A stretch of DNA of 64,000 bases. Source: Neisseria musculi. Lineage in GTDB: Bacteria > Pseudomonadota > Gammaproteobacteria > Burkholderiales > Neisseriaceae. The stretch is taken from contig NZ_CP060414.2 of NCBI RefSeq assembly GCF_014297595.2, positions 248,001-312,000 on the forward strand. Reading direction: 5' to 3'. The notes under the pieces are model-generated. The model did not search any database. It saw only the letters and a program-made list of their open reading frames with translations, and was not told the DNA's origin. Shown one piece after another: positions 25,086 through 33,289 of the stretch. How positions within the stretch are numbered: position 1 is the first letter of the stretch; every line of letters starts with the position of its first letter. Made by a program: the position numbers and the translations under genes.

Positions 25086-25817
25086 ATGAACCCGTTAGCT
25101 GCCGATTTCCACACCGGTTTTGCCGCAAAGCCCGTGATTGTGGCGCTGGATTTTGCCAACGAACACGATACGCTGGCGTTTGTGCGCCGTCTTTCTCCCG
25201 AGCTGTGCCGCTTGAAAATCGGCAAAGAGCTGTTTACCGCCACCGGCCGCCGTTTGGCCGAAAACCTGATTAACCAAGGCTTCGAGCTGTTTCTCGATTT
25301 GAAATACCACGATATTCCCAACACCGTGGCCAAAGCCTGCCGCGCGGCGGCGGAGATGGGGGTGTGGATGGTCGATATGCACGCCTGCGGCGGCCGCCGC
25401 ATGATGGAGGCCGCTGCCGAAGCCGTAGCCAATCAGGCGCACAGGCCGCTGCTAATCGGTGTAACTGTGCTCACCAGCATGGAAGAGGCCGACTTGGCCG
25501 AAACCGGCCTGAACGCGCCGGTGGAAGAGTTGGTGTTGCGCTGGGCCAAACTCGCGCAAAGCTCGGGCTTGGACGGCGTGGTGTGTTCCGCCCGCGAAGC
25601 CGCCCCGCTGCGCCGCGGCTTGGGCGGAGATTTTGTGCTGGTTACGCCCGGTATCCGCCTCGATGTGGCGGGCAACAGCGATGACCAGCGCCGAATCATG
25701 ACTCCGGCTCAGGCGCTGGCGGCCGGCTCCACTTATCTGGTGATGGGCCGACCCGTTACCCAGGCCGCCGACCCCGTTGCCGTGCTGCGCGAAATCAACA
25801 CGGCAGCGGCAGGCTGA
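25086..25817 (+). CDS. pyrF: Orotidine 5'-phosphate decarboxylase
   Basis: The 243-residue enzyme catalyses the last step of UMP synthesis. VALDFAN holds the first catalytic aspartate, LKIGKELF the substrate lysine, and [13 protein letters not shown] the DxKxxD signature; VTPGIR and VMGRPVTQA are the phosphate-binding ends of the barrel. Length is normal. The gene seems to be transcribed alone or with hldA, whose start lies 286 bases downstream beyond several uptake sequences. Confidence 0.96.
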   Translation: MNPLAADFHTGFAAKPVIVALDFANEHDTLAFVRRLSPELCRLKIGKELFTATGRRLAENLINQGFELFLDLKYHDIPNTVAKACRAAAEMGVWMVDMHACGGRRMMEAAAEAVANQAHRPLLIGVTVLTSMEEADLAETGLNAPVEELVLRWAKLAQSSGLDGVVCSAREAAPLRRGLGGDFVLVTPGIRLDVAGNSDDQRRIMTPAQALAAGSTYLVMGRPVTQAADPVAVLREINTAAAG

Positions 25818-26102
25818 GTGTTCAGACGGCCGCACCCGCCCGCTTTCCCGCCGCCGCACGTCAACAGGCAGGCTCTGCCTGAAGCAGGCGGTTCGGCCGG
25901 TATTGCGGCCGTCTGAAAACGTTTGGGCGGCACCCCGCCACACCGCTTCTGCGGCAGAATCCGCAGGTATCGGAGCCGTCTGAAAATGTTCGGGGGGTAC
26001 CCCGCAGCGTTTGAAGATGCCGCCCCTCCCCAAAAAACGGCGGCAACAGCGGGCGGCCGCAGCGCAGGCCGTCTGAAAACCGATAACAGATTGGATGGAA
26101 AT

Positions 26103-27065
26103 ATGGCGTTTTCCCTTTCCCCCGAAACCCTGAAAGCGCATTTTGCGCGGGCACGCGTATTGGTGGTGGGCGATGTGATGCTCGACCGCTATTGGTTTGG
26201 CGATGTGTCGCGCATTTCGCCTGAAGCACCCGTGCCGGTGGCCAAAATCGGCAAAACCGACCAGCGCGCCGGCGGTGCGGCCAATGTTGCCCGCAACGTT
26301 GCCTCGCTGGGCGGGCAGGCTGCTTTGCTGTCGGTAACCGGCAACGATGAGGCGGCTGGCGTGCTCGAGGGGCTGATGCGGCAAGACGGCGTGGCCGCTC
26401 ATTTGGTGCGTGATTCCGAAATCGCCACCACGGTGAAACTGCGCGTGGTGGCACGCAACCAGCAGCTTATCCGGCTCGACTTTGAAGAAACGCCGCACCG
26501 CGAAATCCTCGATTCGGTGAAAGACCAATACCGCGCCCTACTGCCTGAATACGATGTGGTGGTTTTGTCGGACTACGGCAAAGGCGGCCTGCTGCATGTG
26601 GCCTCGATGATAGAATGGGCGCGCCGGGCCGGCAAACCCGTGTTAATCGACCCCAAAGGCGGCGACTATGAAAAATATGCCGGCTCCACCCTGCTCACCC
26701 CCAACCGTGCCGAGTTGAAAGAGGTGGCGGGCAGCTGGCGCAGCGAAGCAGAATTGGCCGAAAAAGCCCGCCGTTTGTGCCGTAATCTCGAATTCGAGGC
26801 ATTGCTGCTGACCCGCAGCGAAGAGGGCATGACCTTATTTGACGGCAATGAAATCATTAACCAACCCACGCGCGCGCAGGAAGTTTATGACGTGTCCGGC
26901 GCGGGCGACACCGTTATCGCCAGCATGGGTTTGGGGCTGGCCGCCGGTTTGAGCCTGCCCGAAGCCATGCACATTGCCAACAGTGCCGCAGGTGTGGTGG
27001 TGGCCAAATTGGGCACGGCGGTGTGTCCGTTTGACGAGTTGGCGGCTGCGCTCGAAAAGGAATAA
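26103..27065 (+). CDS. hldA: D-glycero-beta-D-manno-heptose-7-phosphate kinase (RfaE domain I)
   Basis: The 320-residue PfkB-family kinase has VVGDVMLDRYWFGDVSRISPEAPVPV at its start, RAGGAANVARNVASLG for sugar binding, and YDVSGAGDTVIASM with the catalytic aspartate near the end. It phosphorylates heptose-7-phosphate on the way to ADP-heptose for the LPS inner core. The ATG at 26103 fits the family start; the frame is open further upstream through three uptake sequences. The nucleotidyltransferase domain is not fused, so HldC must be encoded elsewhere. hldD lies about 250 bases downstream. Confidence 0.93.
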   Translation: MAFSLSPETLKAHFARARVLVVGDVMLDRYWFGDVSRISPEAPVPVAKIGKTDQRAGGAANVARNVASLGGQAALLSVTGNDEAAGVLEGLMRQDGVAAHLVRDSEIATTVKLRVVARNQQLIRLDFEETPHREILDSVKDQYRALLPEYDVVVLSDYGKGGLLHVASMIEWARRAGKPVLIDPKGGDYEKYAGSTLLTPNRAELKEVAGSWRSEAELAEKARRLCRNLEFEALLLTRSEEGMTLFDGNEIINQPTRAQEVYDVSGAGDTVIASMGLGLAAGLSLPEAMHIANSAAGVVVAKLGTAVCPFDELAAALEKE

Positions 27066-27093
27066 CGGCGGTTTCAGAGGGCCTTGAAAGGAG

Positions 27094-27277
27094 ATGCTGT
27101 GCACCAACCCGGTTTGGAAAAATCAAACGCAGGCAGGCCGATGAAGCGTATCTTTATGATAATTCCGGGGCAGAGTTGGCATGGGTGCGGTATGCTGCCG
27201 GCGGTAAAGTTTATCTGCAAACCGATGCGCAGCCAGCATGGGTGCAGAAGCTGATACAAACATTAACGGCCGTCTGA
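27094..27277 (+). pseudogene. Small gene between hldA and hldD, broken by a 4-base duplication
   Basis: An AAAGGAG ribosome site precedes ATG at 27094. The frame reads MLCTNPVWKNQTQAG and hits a stop after 16 codons. Where the sequence has CAGGCAGGCC, removal of one CAGG restores a continuous 59-residue frame: NQTQADEAYLYDNSGAELAW, then VRYAAGGKVYLQ and an LIQTLTAV end whose stop lies in an uptake sequence. The restored protein is acidic and looks globular. Its tight position in the heptose cluster suggests co-transcription. I do not know its function. It could also be a sequencing error. Confidence 0.55.
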
Positions 27278-27302
27278 AAGCCCGAGGCTTTTTCAGACGG
27301 CC
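27268..27302 (+). terminator. Inverted uptake-sequence hairpin between the small gene and hldD
   Basis: GGCCGTCTGAAAGCC pairs with GGCTTTTTCAGACGGCC. The left arm also supplies the stop codon of the small upstream gene. Confidence 0.7.
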
Positions 27303-27319
27303 TCCCGAAAGGAAAAATC

Positions 27320-28321
27320 ATGACCATCATCGTAACCGGTGCCGCCGGCTTTATCGGCAGCAACATCGTTCAGGCCTTAAACCGGCGCGGCATCACCGAT
27401 ATCGTTGCCGTGGATAATTTAAGCCGCGGCGAAAAATTCAAAAACCTGGCCGGGTGCGAAATCGCCCATTATCTCGACAAACACGAGTTTATCCGCCAAG
27501 TGCGCGAACACGCGCTGCCCTACGACAACATCGAAGCCGTGTTCCACGAGGGTGCCTGCTCCGACACCATGGAGCACGATGGGCGCTATATGATGGACAA
27601 CAACTATCAATACAGCCTCGATCTGCTCGATTGGTGCCAAGACGAACGCATTCCCTATCTTTATGCCTCCAGTGCGGCGGTGTATGGCAAAGGCGAGGTA
27701 TTCCGCGAAGAGCGGGAGCTGGAAAAACCGCTCAATGTTTACGGCTATTCCAAATTCCAATTCGACCAGGTGGTGCGCCGCCGCCTGAAAGAAGGGCTGA
27801 GTGCGCAGGTGGCGGGCTTCCGCTATTTCAACGTTTACGGGCAGCACGAGCAGCACAAAGGCCGCATGGCATCGGTGGCCTTCCACCACTTCAACCAATA
27901 CCGCGAAAACGGCTACGTTAATCTCTTCGGCGCATACGGCGGCTATGATAAAGGTGGGCAAACCCGCGATTTCGTGAGCGTGGAAGACGTGGTAAAAGTA
28001 AACCTGTTTTTCTTCGACCACCCCGAAAAATCAGGTATTTTCAACCTTGGCACCGGCCGCGGCCGCCCGTTTAACGAGTTGGCGGCCGCTACCGTCAACG
28101 CCTGCCGCTCGGCCGAAGGCAAAGCAGCGATGACGTTGGAAGAGCTGGTGAAAGAAGAGCTTATCCGCTATATCCCGTTTCCCGATGCGCTCAAAGGCAA
28201 ATACCAGAGCTTTACCGAAGCCGATATTTCGCGTTTGCGCGAAGCGGGCTATGACGGCACTTTCTTCGATGTGGACGAAGGTGTCGGCCGCTATGTGGCG
28301 TGGATGCTGGAAAACCTGTAG
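27320..28321 (+). CDS. hldD: ADP-L-glycero-D-manno-heptose 6-epimerase
   Basis: The 333-residue NAD(P)-binding short-chain epimerase begins [19 protein letters not shown] (GxxGxxG) and has the family block [22 protein letters not shown], the catalytic [10 protein letters not shown] (YxxxK) and [20 protein letters not shown]. It makes the L,D-heptose donor for the LPS core. A GAAAGGAAA ribosome site precedes the ATG. In gonococci and meningococci this gene is known as gmhD/rfaD. It is preceded by a hairpin, so it may have its own promoter. Frame and length are normal. Confidence 0.95.
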   Translation: MTIIVTGAAGFIGSNIVQALNRRGITDIVAVDNLSRGEKFKNLAGCEIAHYLDKHEFIRQVREHALPYDNIEAVFHEGACSDTMEHDGRYMMDNNYQYSLDLLDWCQDERIPYLYASSAAVYGKGEVFREERELEKPLNVYGYSKFQFDQVVRRRLKEGLSAQVAGFRYFNVYGQHEQHKGRMASVAFHHFNQYRENGYVNLFGAYGGYDKGGQTRDFVSVEDVVKVNLFFFDHPEKSGIFNLGTGRGRPFNELAAATVNACRSAEGKAAMTLEELVKEELIRYIPFPDALKGKYQSFTEADISRLREAGYDGTFFDVDEGVGRYVAWMLENL

Positions 28322-28493
28322 CTGCGCCGCAAAACGGCACGGCGGAATACTTTACAGGCCTTCAAACGGCTTTCAGACGGCCTTTGGAGCCGAGTTGCAA
28401 ATAATCGGGGAAAGTGCCGCAGACGGCCGTCTGAAAGCGCAAAGCGGGCGGCGCGGTTTGTTTGATTATCCCTTCTCAGCAAAGGAAACCATC

Positions 28494-28979
28494 ATGAGCA
28501 GATACGACTTTTCAACTGCCGATCTCATCGACACGGCACCGGACACGCCATCGTGCGAAACCCAGCTGCGCCATTTCGGCCGCCGCCACCGCTTCTGCGG
28601 CAGAATCCGCACCGTCAAATGCAGCCGCGACAACGGCTTGGTGAAACAGTTGATGAACACGCATTCAGACGGTGAAGTGTTGGTGGTGGACGGCGGCGGC
28701 GATTTATACAGCGCGCTGATGGGCGATATGGTTGCCGGCGCAGGTGCTGCAAACGGCTGGGCGGGCGCGGTGGTTTTCGGCGCAGTGCGCGACAGCGAAA
28801 TACTCAACACGCTCGATTTCGGCGTGAAAGCGCTGGGCACCAATCCGCGCAAAAGCGGCAAAGAAGGCACGGGCGAAGTGGACGTTCCGGTCAGTTTCGG
28901 CGGCATAACCTTCACCCCCGGCCACTATCTCTACAGTGATTCAGACGGCATTTTGGTGTCGGAGCGGCCGTTGGGCTGA
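28494..28979 (+). CDS. rraA: RraA-like protein (RNase E inhibitor / HMG aldolase family)
   Basis: The 161-residue protein has the RraA signature GDMVAGAGAANGWAGAVVFG followed by RDSEIL and LGTNPRKSGKEGTGEVDVPV, as in both E. coli RraA and the class II HMG/CHA aldolases. Such proteins form trimers or hexamers; RraA binds RNase E, while aldolase relatives need a metal near the G-x-R-D motif. Start at 28494 has an AAAGGAAAC ribosome site. The ORF is open further upstream but that part shows no similarity. Which of the two activities applies is not decidable here. Confidence 0.88.
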   Translation: MSRYDFSTADLIDTAPDTPSCETQLRHFGRRHRFCGRIRTVKCSRDNGLVKQLMNTHSDGEVLVVDGGGDLYSALMGDMVAGAGAANGWAGAVVFGAVRDSEILNTLDFGVKALGTNPRKSGKEGTGEVDVPVSFGGITFTPGHYLYSDSDGILVSERPLG

Positions 28980-29045
28980 GTGCAGGCGGCGGCACGGCTG
29001 CCGCTTGGGTACATTTTCAATCGGGCAGATAATCAGGAGTAAAAT

Positions 29046-29462
29046 ATGCAGGTAACTTCACAATGGTTGGACGGCATGTGTTTTGTCGGCACCACCGGAC
29101 ACGGACACAGCGTGGTGATGGAAGGCGCGGCGGCAGAGGGGCAGGCCAAACGCGGCCCCAGCCCGATGGAAATGCTGCTGCTGGGCGTGGCGGGCTGTTC
29201 CAGCATCGATGTGGTGATGATTGCCCAAAAACAACGGCAGAACATCACCGACTGCCGGGCATCGGTAACAGCCAGGCGCGCAGACACCACGCCGCGCGTG
29301 TTTACCGAAATCCATATTCATTTCAAAGTGTTCGGCCGTGATCTCAAAGAAAGTGCCATTGCCAAAGCGGTGGAGATGTCGGCCGAAAAATACTGCTCCG
29401 CTTCGATTATGCTGGGCAAGGCGGCAACCGTAACACACAGTTTCGAATTGGCGCAGGCATAA
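29046..29462 (+). CDS. OsmC/Ohr family protein
   Basis: The 138-residue protein resembles YhfA/OsmC-like redox proteins: GPSPMEMLLLGVAGCSSIDVVMI carries the first conserved cysteine, and the second lies in SAEKYCSASIML; together they reduce peroxides in this family. An AGGAGT ribosome site precedes the ATG. It lies 66 bases after rraA and before a hairpin, so the two may share a message. The substrate is unknown. Confidence 0.88.
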   Translation: MQVTSQWLDGMCFVGTTGHGHSVVMEGAAAEGQAKRGPSPMEMLLLGVAGCSSIDVVMIAQKQRQNITDCRASVTARRADTTPRVFTEIHIHFKVFGRDLKESAIAKAVEMSAEKYCSASIMLGKAATVTHSFELAQA

Positions 29463-29477
29463 AGGTTTTGCCGGCAG

Positions 29478-29510
29478 AGGCCGTCTGAAAAAACGTTCGG
29501 ACGGCCTTGA
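29478..29510 (+). terminator. Inverted uptake-sequence terminator after osmC-like gene
   Basis: GAGGCCGTCTGAAAAAACG pairs with CGTTCGGACGGCCTT; the right arm has one mismatch in the uptake core. Confidence 0.7.
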
Positions 29511-29546
29511 AATCCATCTGATGACGATGGAACAAAGAGACGAAAT

Positions 29547-30254
29547 ATGTTTGAAAGCAACAATATATTTGATGCCCCTGCCGCCTCCGATTCCGTGGAA
29601 GAGCGGCACGACTCCGAACTGTTCAGGGTATATGCCGGGATTCTCGACAGAATCACCGACCACCAGTTCCGCCCCGGACACAAACTGACCGAATCGGATT
29701 TGTGCCGGCAGATGGTGTGTTCGCGCGGCACCGTGCGTGGCGCACTCTCGCTGCTGGCACACGATAAAATCGTTGATTTGCAGCCCAACCGCGGTGCATT
29801 TGTGCATGTTCCCGATGCCAAAGAAATGCAGGACGTATTCAAAATGCGCATCGCGCTGGAAGAAACCGTTATCGGTATGCTGCTCGAGCAGCCCGATTTG
29901 GCCGGGCGCGCCCAACCGCTGTATGCCTTGACAGAGCGGGAAGAAGCTGCTTTCACCCGCGGCGACCGCGTAGCATGGAACCGCCTTTCCAATGCTTTTC
30001 ACGTTGAATTGGCGCGGCTGCTTGACAACAGCGTGCTGCTTGACACCGTCAATGCCCTGTGTGCTCGTTCTTCGCTGATTATTGCTGTTTTCGACACCCC
30101 GAAAGACCGTTTGCGCCACACCTATTGCGAGCACCGCGAAATTCTCGATTTGCTGGTGGCGGGCAAAGGCAGCCGTGCCTGCAAAATGATGCGTAAGCAC
30201 TTAGGGCAGTGTCAGGCGCGTCTGCTGCAAAAATTCGGCCTGGAAGGGGAATAA
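29547..30254 (+). CDS. GntR-family transcriptional regulator with FCD domain
   Basis: The 235-residue regulator has an N-terminal winged helix (FRPGHKLTESDLCRQMVCSRGTVRGAL, LQPNRGAFVHV) and a C-terminal FCD ligand domain. The FCD domain holds the metal-binding arginine/aspartate/histidines typical of FadR-subfamily members (MRIALEETVIGML, NAFHVELARL, HREILDLL). These regulators respond to organic acids. Neisseria encodes a comparable regulator, GdhR, that controls glutamate dehydrogenase and lactate uptake; I cannot tell whether this is its orthologue. It follows a hairpin and stands alone; no target operator is evident. Confidence 0.88.
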   Translation: MFESNNIFDAPAASDSVEERHDSELFRVYAGILDRITDHQFRPGHKLTESDLCRQMVCSRGTVRGALSLLAHDKIVDLQPNRGAFVHVPDAKEMQDVFKMRIALEETVIGMLLEQPDLAGRAQPLYALTEREEAAFTRGDRVAWNRLSNAFHVELARLLDNSVLLDTVNALCARSSLIIAVFDTPKDRLRHTYCEHREILDLLVAGKGSRACKMMRKHLGQCQARLLQKFGLEGE

Positions 30255-30518
30255 ACGGCTGCCGGCCGTGTGGCGGGGGGGGGTATGCCGTGTGGTGAGG
30301 CTGATACGGAAACCTTATCCCGCCCGGGCGCGGTTGGCGATTCAGCCTGAAGTGTCTTGCAACGACAGGCCGTCTGAAAATGATCCAATATTGTTTGACG
30401 GCGGCAAATCTTCGTGTCTGTTTTTTGAATTTTGCCGAAACACCGGACAACCCCGCCTTACTCAGGTTTGTTCCGCGTATCTGTTAAAATCTGCCTTTTC
30501 GATTCCGACCTGCCAACC

Positions 30519-31370
30519 ATGAATCTTGCCAAACGCTTGGATAATCTCCTGCCGCAAACCCAATGCCGCGAATGCGGTTATCAGGGCTGCCTGCCCTATG
30601 CGCAGGCGTTGGCCGAAGGCAGGGCCGAAATCAATCTGTGTGCGCCGGGGGGAGAGGCGGTGATGCTGGATATCGCCGGCCTGCTCGGCAGAGCGCCGGT
30701 ACGGCCTGTGAAGACTCAGGAAAAAGCCTTGGCGTGGATAGATGAAACGGTGTGTATCGGCTGCACGGCCTGCATCAGAGCCTGCCCGGTCGATGCCATT
30801 ATGGGCGCATCCAAGCAGATGCACACGGTTATCCGCAACGAATGCACGGGTTGCCGATTGTGTGTGGCACCGTGCCCGGTAGACTGCATTCATATGCAGC
30901 CGGTAGAGGCAGATTTTCTGCCGTTGGCGCGGGCAGATGCGCATGGCTGCGAACCGCGCAAGGCCGCCGCAGAATATGCCCGCGTCCGTTTTAACCGGCA
31001 CGAAGCGCGCCGGGCAAGGAATTTGCAGGAGAAAAAAGCCCGTTTGACCGAATGTGAAGCCGCTGTGAAAGCCAAAGTGCGAGATGGGGCGGCAGCGTTG
31101 CACACCGCAACTGCCCCGTTTAATCCCGCCGATTTGATTGCGCAGGCAATGGCGCGTGCGCAGGCGCAACAAGCGCAGCGGGCGGTGTCGGCCAATAGGG
31201 CAGCCTATCAGGCGCAACAGTTGGAAGAAGCCAAGGAGCGTGCGGCCTACCGCCGTGCGCAGCGCGATTTACAATACGGAACAGCAGATGAAAAAGCAGC
31301 AGCATTGGTGTTTCTGCAGCAATATAAGGCCGGGCAGGAAGCCAAACAGACCAAGCGCGGAGCAACGTGA
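30519..31370 (+). CDS. rnfB: RnfB-like iron-sulfur electron-transfer protein
   Basis: The 283-residue protein starts with the Fe-S domain [16 protein letters not shown] plus a later cysteine in NLCAPGG, followed by a double 4Fe-4S ferredoxin module: [16 protein letters not shown] and [16 protein letters not shown]. It lacks the N-terminal membrane helix of classical RnfB and has a long alanine/glutamine/arginine-rich tail. This is the RsxB/RnfB-like form found in beta-proteobacteria without a full Rnf complex. None of the other rnf genes lie in this window. It probably passes electrons between soluble partners. Confidence 0.85.
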   Translation: MNLAKRLDNLLPQTQCRECGYQGCLPYAQALAEGRAEINLCAPGGEAVMLDIAGLLGRAPVRPVKTQEKALAWIDETVCIGCTACIRACPVDAIMGASKQMHTVIRNECTGCRLCVAPCPVDCIHMQPVEADFLPLARADAHGCEPRKAAAEYARVRFNRHEARRARNLQEKKARLTECEAAVKAKVRDGAAALHTATAPFNPADLIAQAMARAQAQQAQRAVSANRAAYQAQQLEEAKERAAYRRAQRDLQYGTADEKAAALVFLQQYKAGQEAKQTKRGAT

Positions 31371-31740
31371 AAAATAAAGTCTGCTGTGTAGAATACGTGC
31401 AAACAAAGCCTGTGCGCGGCAGCGGTGATGAATGCCCGCGCTGGCAAGGCGGATATGGCTGTTATTGCTGCAGTTTGCGGCAAGGTTTTCTTCCCAACCG
31501 GAGGCATACATAACCGGCTGATTTTAAAATAAGAGAAGGCGGCAGGCTGTGGATAGTACCAATACGCAACCGGGCAAATACTGTTATGGTTTTTAAAGCC
31601 GGCTGTCAGCGGCAGGGCTTTTGAGAAATGGTAATAACCTGGCAAAACAGGCTGCGCACCCGGCCAAAATACCCTCAATGCCGTCTGAAAGGCTTTAATA
31701 TCGTTTTTAGCTTCGCAAGGCCGCCGGCTACTCCGCACGG

Positions 31741-31828
31741 GTGGGAATCCAGATGAAAATAGAAATATCGATTAAAAAATGCCATGATACCGAAAGCTTG
31801 GATTCCCCTCTGCGCGGGAGCGCAGTAA
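31741..31828. repeat. NIME-like repeat bounded by dRS3-type motifs
   Basis: The block is bounded by GGGAATCC on the left and GGATTCCCCTCTGCGCGGGAG on the right, degenerate forms of the neisserial dRS3 repeat (ATTCCC, eight bases, GGGAAT). The interior is unique AT-rich sequence. Such repeats are recombination hotspots and phage targets in Neisseria. Confidence 0.5.
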
Positions 31829-31863
31829 ACAAACTTCTTGTTTTTGAATTTTGCAAAGATTTC

Positions 31864-31890
31864 AGGCCGTCTGAAAGTTTCAGACGGCCT
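31864..31890. terminator. Bidirectional uptake-sequence terminator between rnfB and slyD
   Basis: AGGCCGTCTGAAA and TTTCAGACGGCCT form a perfect 13-base stem between the two convergent genes, closest to slyD. Confidence 0.8.
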
Positions 31891-31909
31891 GTTTTAAAAT
31901 GCCTGCTGC

Positions 31910-32389
31910 TTAATGGTGGTGTCCGTGTTCGCCGTGTACATGACCGTGGGCAATTTCTTCTTCGCTGGCATCGCGCACGCTGTCGATCATGGCTTTGAAA
32001 CGGATTTTCATGCCGGCCAGCGGGTGGTTGCCGTCAACCACGGCTTTGCCGTCTGCCACATCGGTTACGCGGTAAACCCATACATCGCCGGTTTCGGGGT
32101 CATCGGCTTCGAACATCATGCCGACTTCCACTTCAACGGGGAATACGTCTGCATCTTCGATGCGCACCAACTCCGGGTCTTGTTCGCCGAAAGCATCATC
32201 GGGCTGCAGGATGATATCGACCACATCCCCCGCTTCTTTGCCGTGCAGCGCTTCTTCTACCAACGGGAAAATCCCATCGTAGCCGCCGTGCAGGTAAGCG
32301 ATGGGTTGTTCGGTTTTGTCGAGTAACTGGTCGTTGGCGTCAAACATTTCGTAATGCAGGGTAACAACTGAATTTTTTTGGATGACCAT
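31910..32389 (-). CDS. slyD: FKBP-type peptidyl-prolyl isomerase SlyD
   Basis: The 159-residue protein has the FKBP core split by the IF chaperone insert: VVTLHYEMFDANDQLLDKT, then the YLHGGYDGIFPLVEEALHGKEAGD loop, the insert with PDDAFGEQDPELV, and GNHPLAGMKIRFKAMI at the return. A short histidine-rich tail (HGHVHGEHGHHH) binds nickel or other metals. SlyD speeds prolyl isomerisation and helps metal insertion. It is transcribed alone, ends at the shared hairpin and faces a long AT-rich intergenic region. Confidence 0.95.
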   Translation of the reverse strand: MVIQKNSVVTLHYEMFDANDQLLDKTEQPIAYLHGGYDGIFPLVEEALHGKEAGDVVDIILQPDDAFGEQDPELVRIEDADVFPVEVEVGMMFEADDPETGDVWVYRVTDVADGKAVVDGNHPLAGMKIRFKAMIDSVRDASEEEIAHGHVHGEHGHHH

Positions 32390-32861
32390 GCTTAAAGATC
32401 CTTGTTTGTTTTGGAAATTCGGTTTCTTCAGTGAAGGATTTTCAATTATAACACACTTACGGCGGCGGCCCGGTTTACACTTAGTCCGGCAAAATCAAGC
32501 TGTATCTGTCAAAAATTATGCAAATGTTGTACTTTTGCTACTTTTTGCATTATTGTGGCAAATAATGCTTAAATAACCAATAAAATAGTTTTATTCGTTA
32601 TTGAATGTTTAAAAATTTGAAATTTCAATGCAAACTTTAATTTTATTACAAAAATAAATCAGAAATTTGCAATTTATATTGAACTTATTTTGGTTTGGGC
32701 ATGACTAAGTTACCATATTCATGGTTCGCTGGGTTGCGGTTGCATTGCGCCAGCCTGTCAGGTCGGGCATAATGCCGAAATTCAGCAATGAATTCTTTTT
32801 TCATATGAGACTGGGTTTTGCCTGTGTCAATTTGTTTAAATCGATTTAAAAGGTATTGAAA
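32390..32861. other. Divergent promoter region between slyD and the lipoprotein gene
   Basis: About 470 AT-rich bases hold the promoters of both divergent genes. I see no gene. The GGTATTGAAA before 32862 is a weak ribosome site. Confidence 0.45.
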
Positions 32862-33158
32862 ATGAAAAAATCTTTGTTAGCCGCTGCTCTGATGTCTTTG
32901 TTCTTGGCTGCCTGCGGCCAGCAGGCTGCGGCTCCCGATGCTGCTGCTTCTGCTGCCAGCGAGGCTGTTGATGCTGCGGCTTCTGTCGTAGATGCTGCTG
33001 CTTCTGAGGTTTCTGCTGCCGCTTCTGAAGTTTCTGAAGCTGCTTCTGCTGCCGAAGCTGCCGCTGAGGCGGCTACCGATGCCGCCGCTTCTGCTGCTGA
33101 AACCGCCGCCGATGCTGCTGCTTCTGCCGCTGATGCCGCCGCTTCTGCTGCACAGTAA
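32862..33158 (+). CDS. Alanine-rich small lipoprotein, H.8-like
   Basis: The 98-residue precursor has a lipoprotein signal (MKKSLLAAALMSLFLAAC) with the lipobox cysteine at residue 18. The rest is almost only alanine, glutamate, aspartate, serine and valine in imperfect AAASAAE/DAAASA repeats. The neisserial H.8 antigen has the same signal type and low-complexity acidic alanine-rich body, though with AAEAP repeats, so this may be an analogue. It should sit in the outer membrane as an extended chain. A strong terminator follows 22 bases after the stop. Confidence 0.8.
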   Translation: MKKSLLAAALMSLFLAACGQQAAAPDAAASAASEAVDAAASVVDAAASEVSAAASEVSEAASAAEAAAEAATDAAASAAETAADAAASAADAAASAAQ

Positions 33159-33180
33159 GCATTTTCTGCAATGATGCGGC

Positions 33181-33211
33181 AAAAAGCAGAATACACTGTA
33201 TTCTGCTTTTT
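33181..33211 (+). terminator. Rho-independent terminator of the lipoprotein gene
   Basis: AAAAAGCAGAATAC pairs perfectly with GTATTCTGCTTTTT around a three-base loop and is followed by a T-rich stretch. Confidence 0.85.
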
Positions 33212-33289
33212 GTTTTGGGCAGATGTTTTGCCTGCCAAACTTTTTGAAGCGGTTTCAAAAAGTTTTTCTGTTTTTCAGACGGCCTGAAT

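Larger units (their letters stand above)
31371..31909. other. Intergenic region with repeat elements, no gene
   Basis: Between the convergent rnfB and slyD genes lies about 540 bases with no convincing frame. It contains the repeat at 31741-31828 and the shared hairpin at 31864-31890. Confidence 0.5.

Noticed and set aside
24574..25089. 171-codon frame before pyrF
   Set aside because: No motif, signal or codon pattern; it overlaps the pyrF promoter and start.
25452..26528. 358-codon minus frame opposite pyrF and hldA
   Set aside because: It is a shadow of two well-identified genes and crosses several uptake sequences.
29058..30200. 380-codon minus frame opposite osmC-like and GntR genes
   Set aside because: Both genes on the plus strand have clear motifs and ribosome sites; the minus frame has none and spans the terminator between them.
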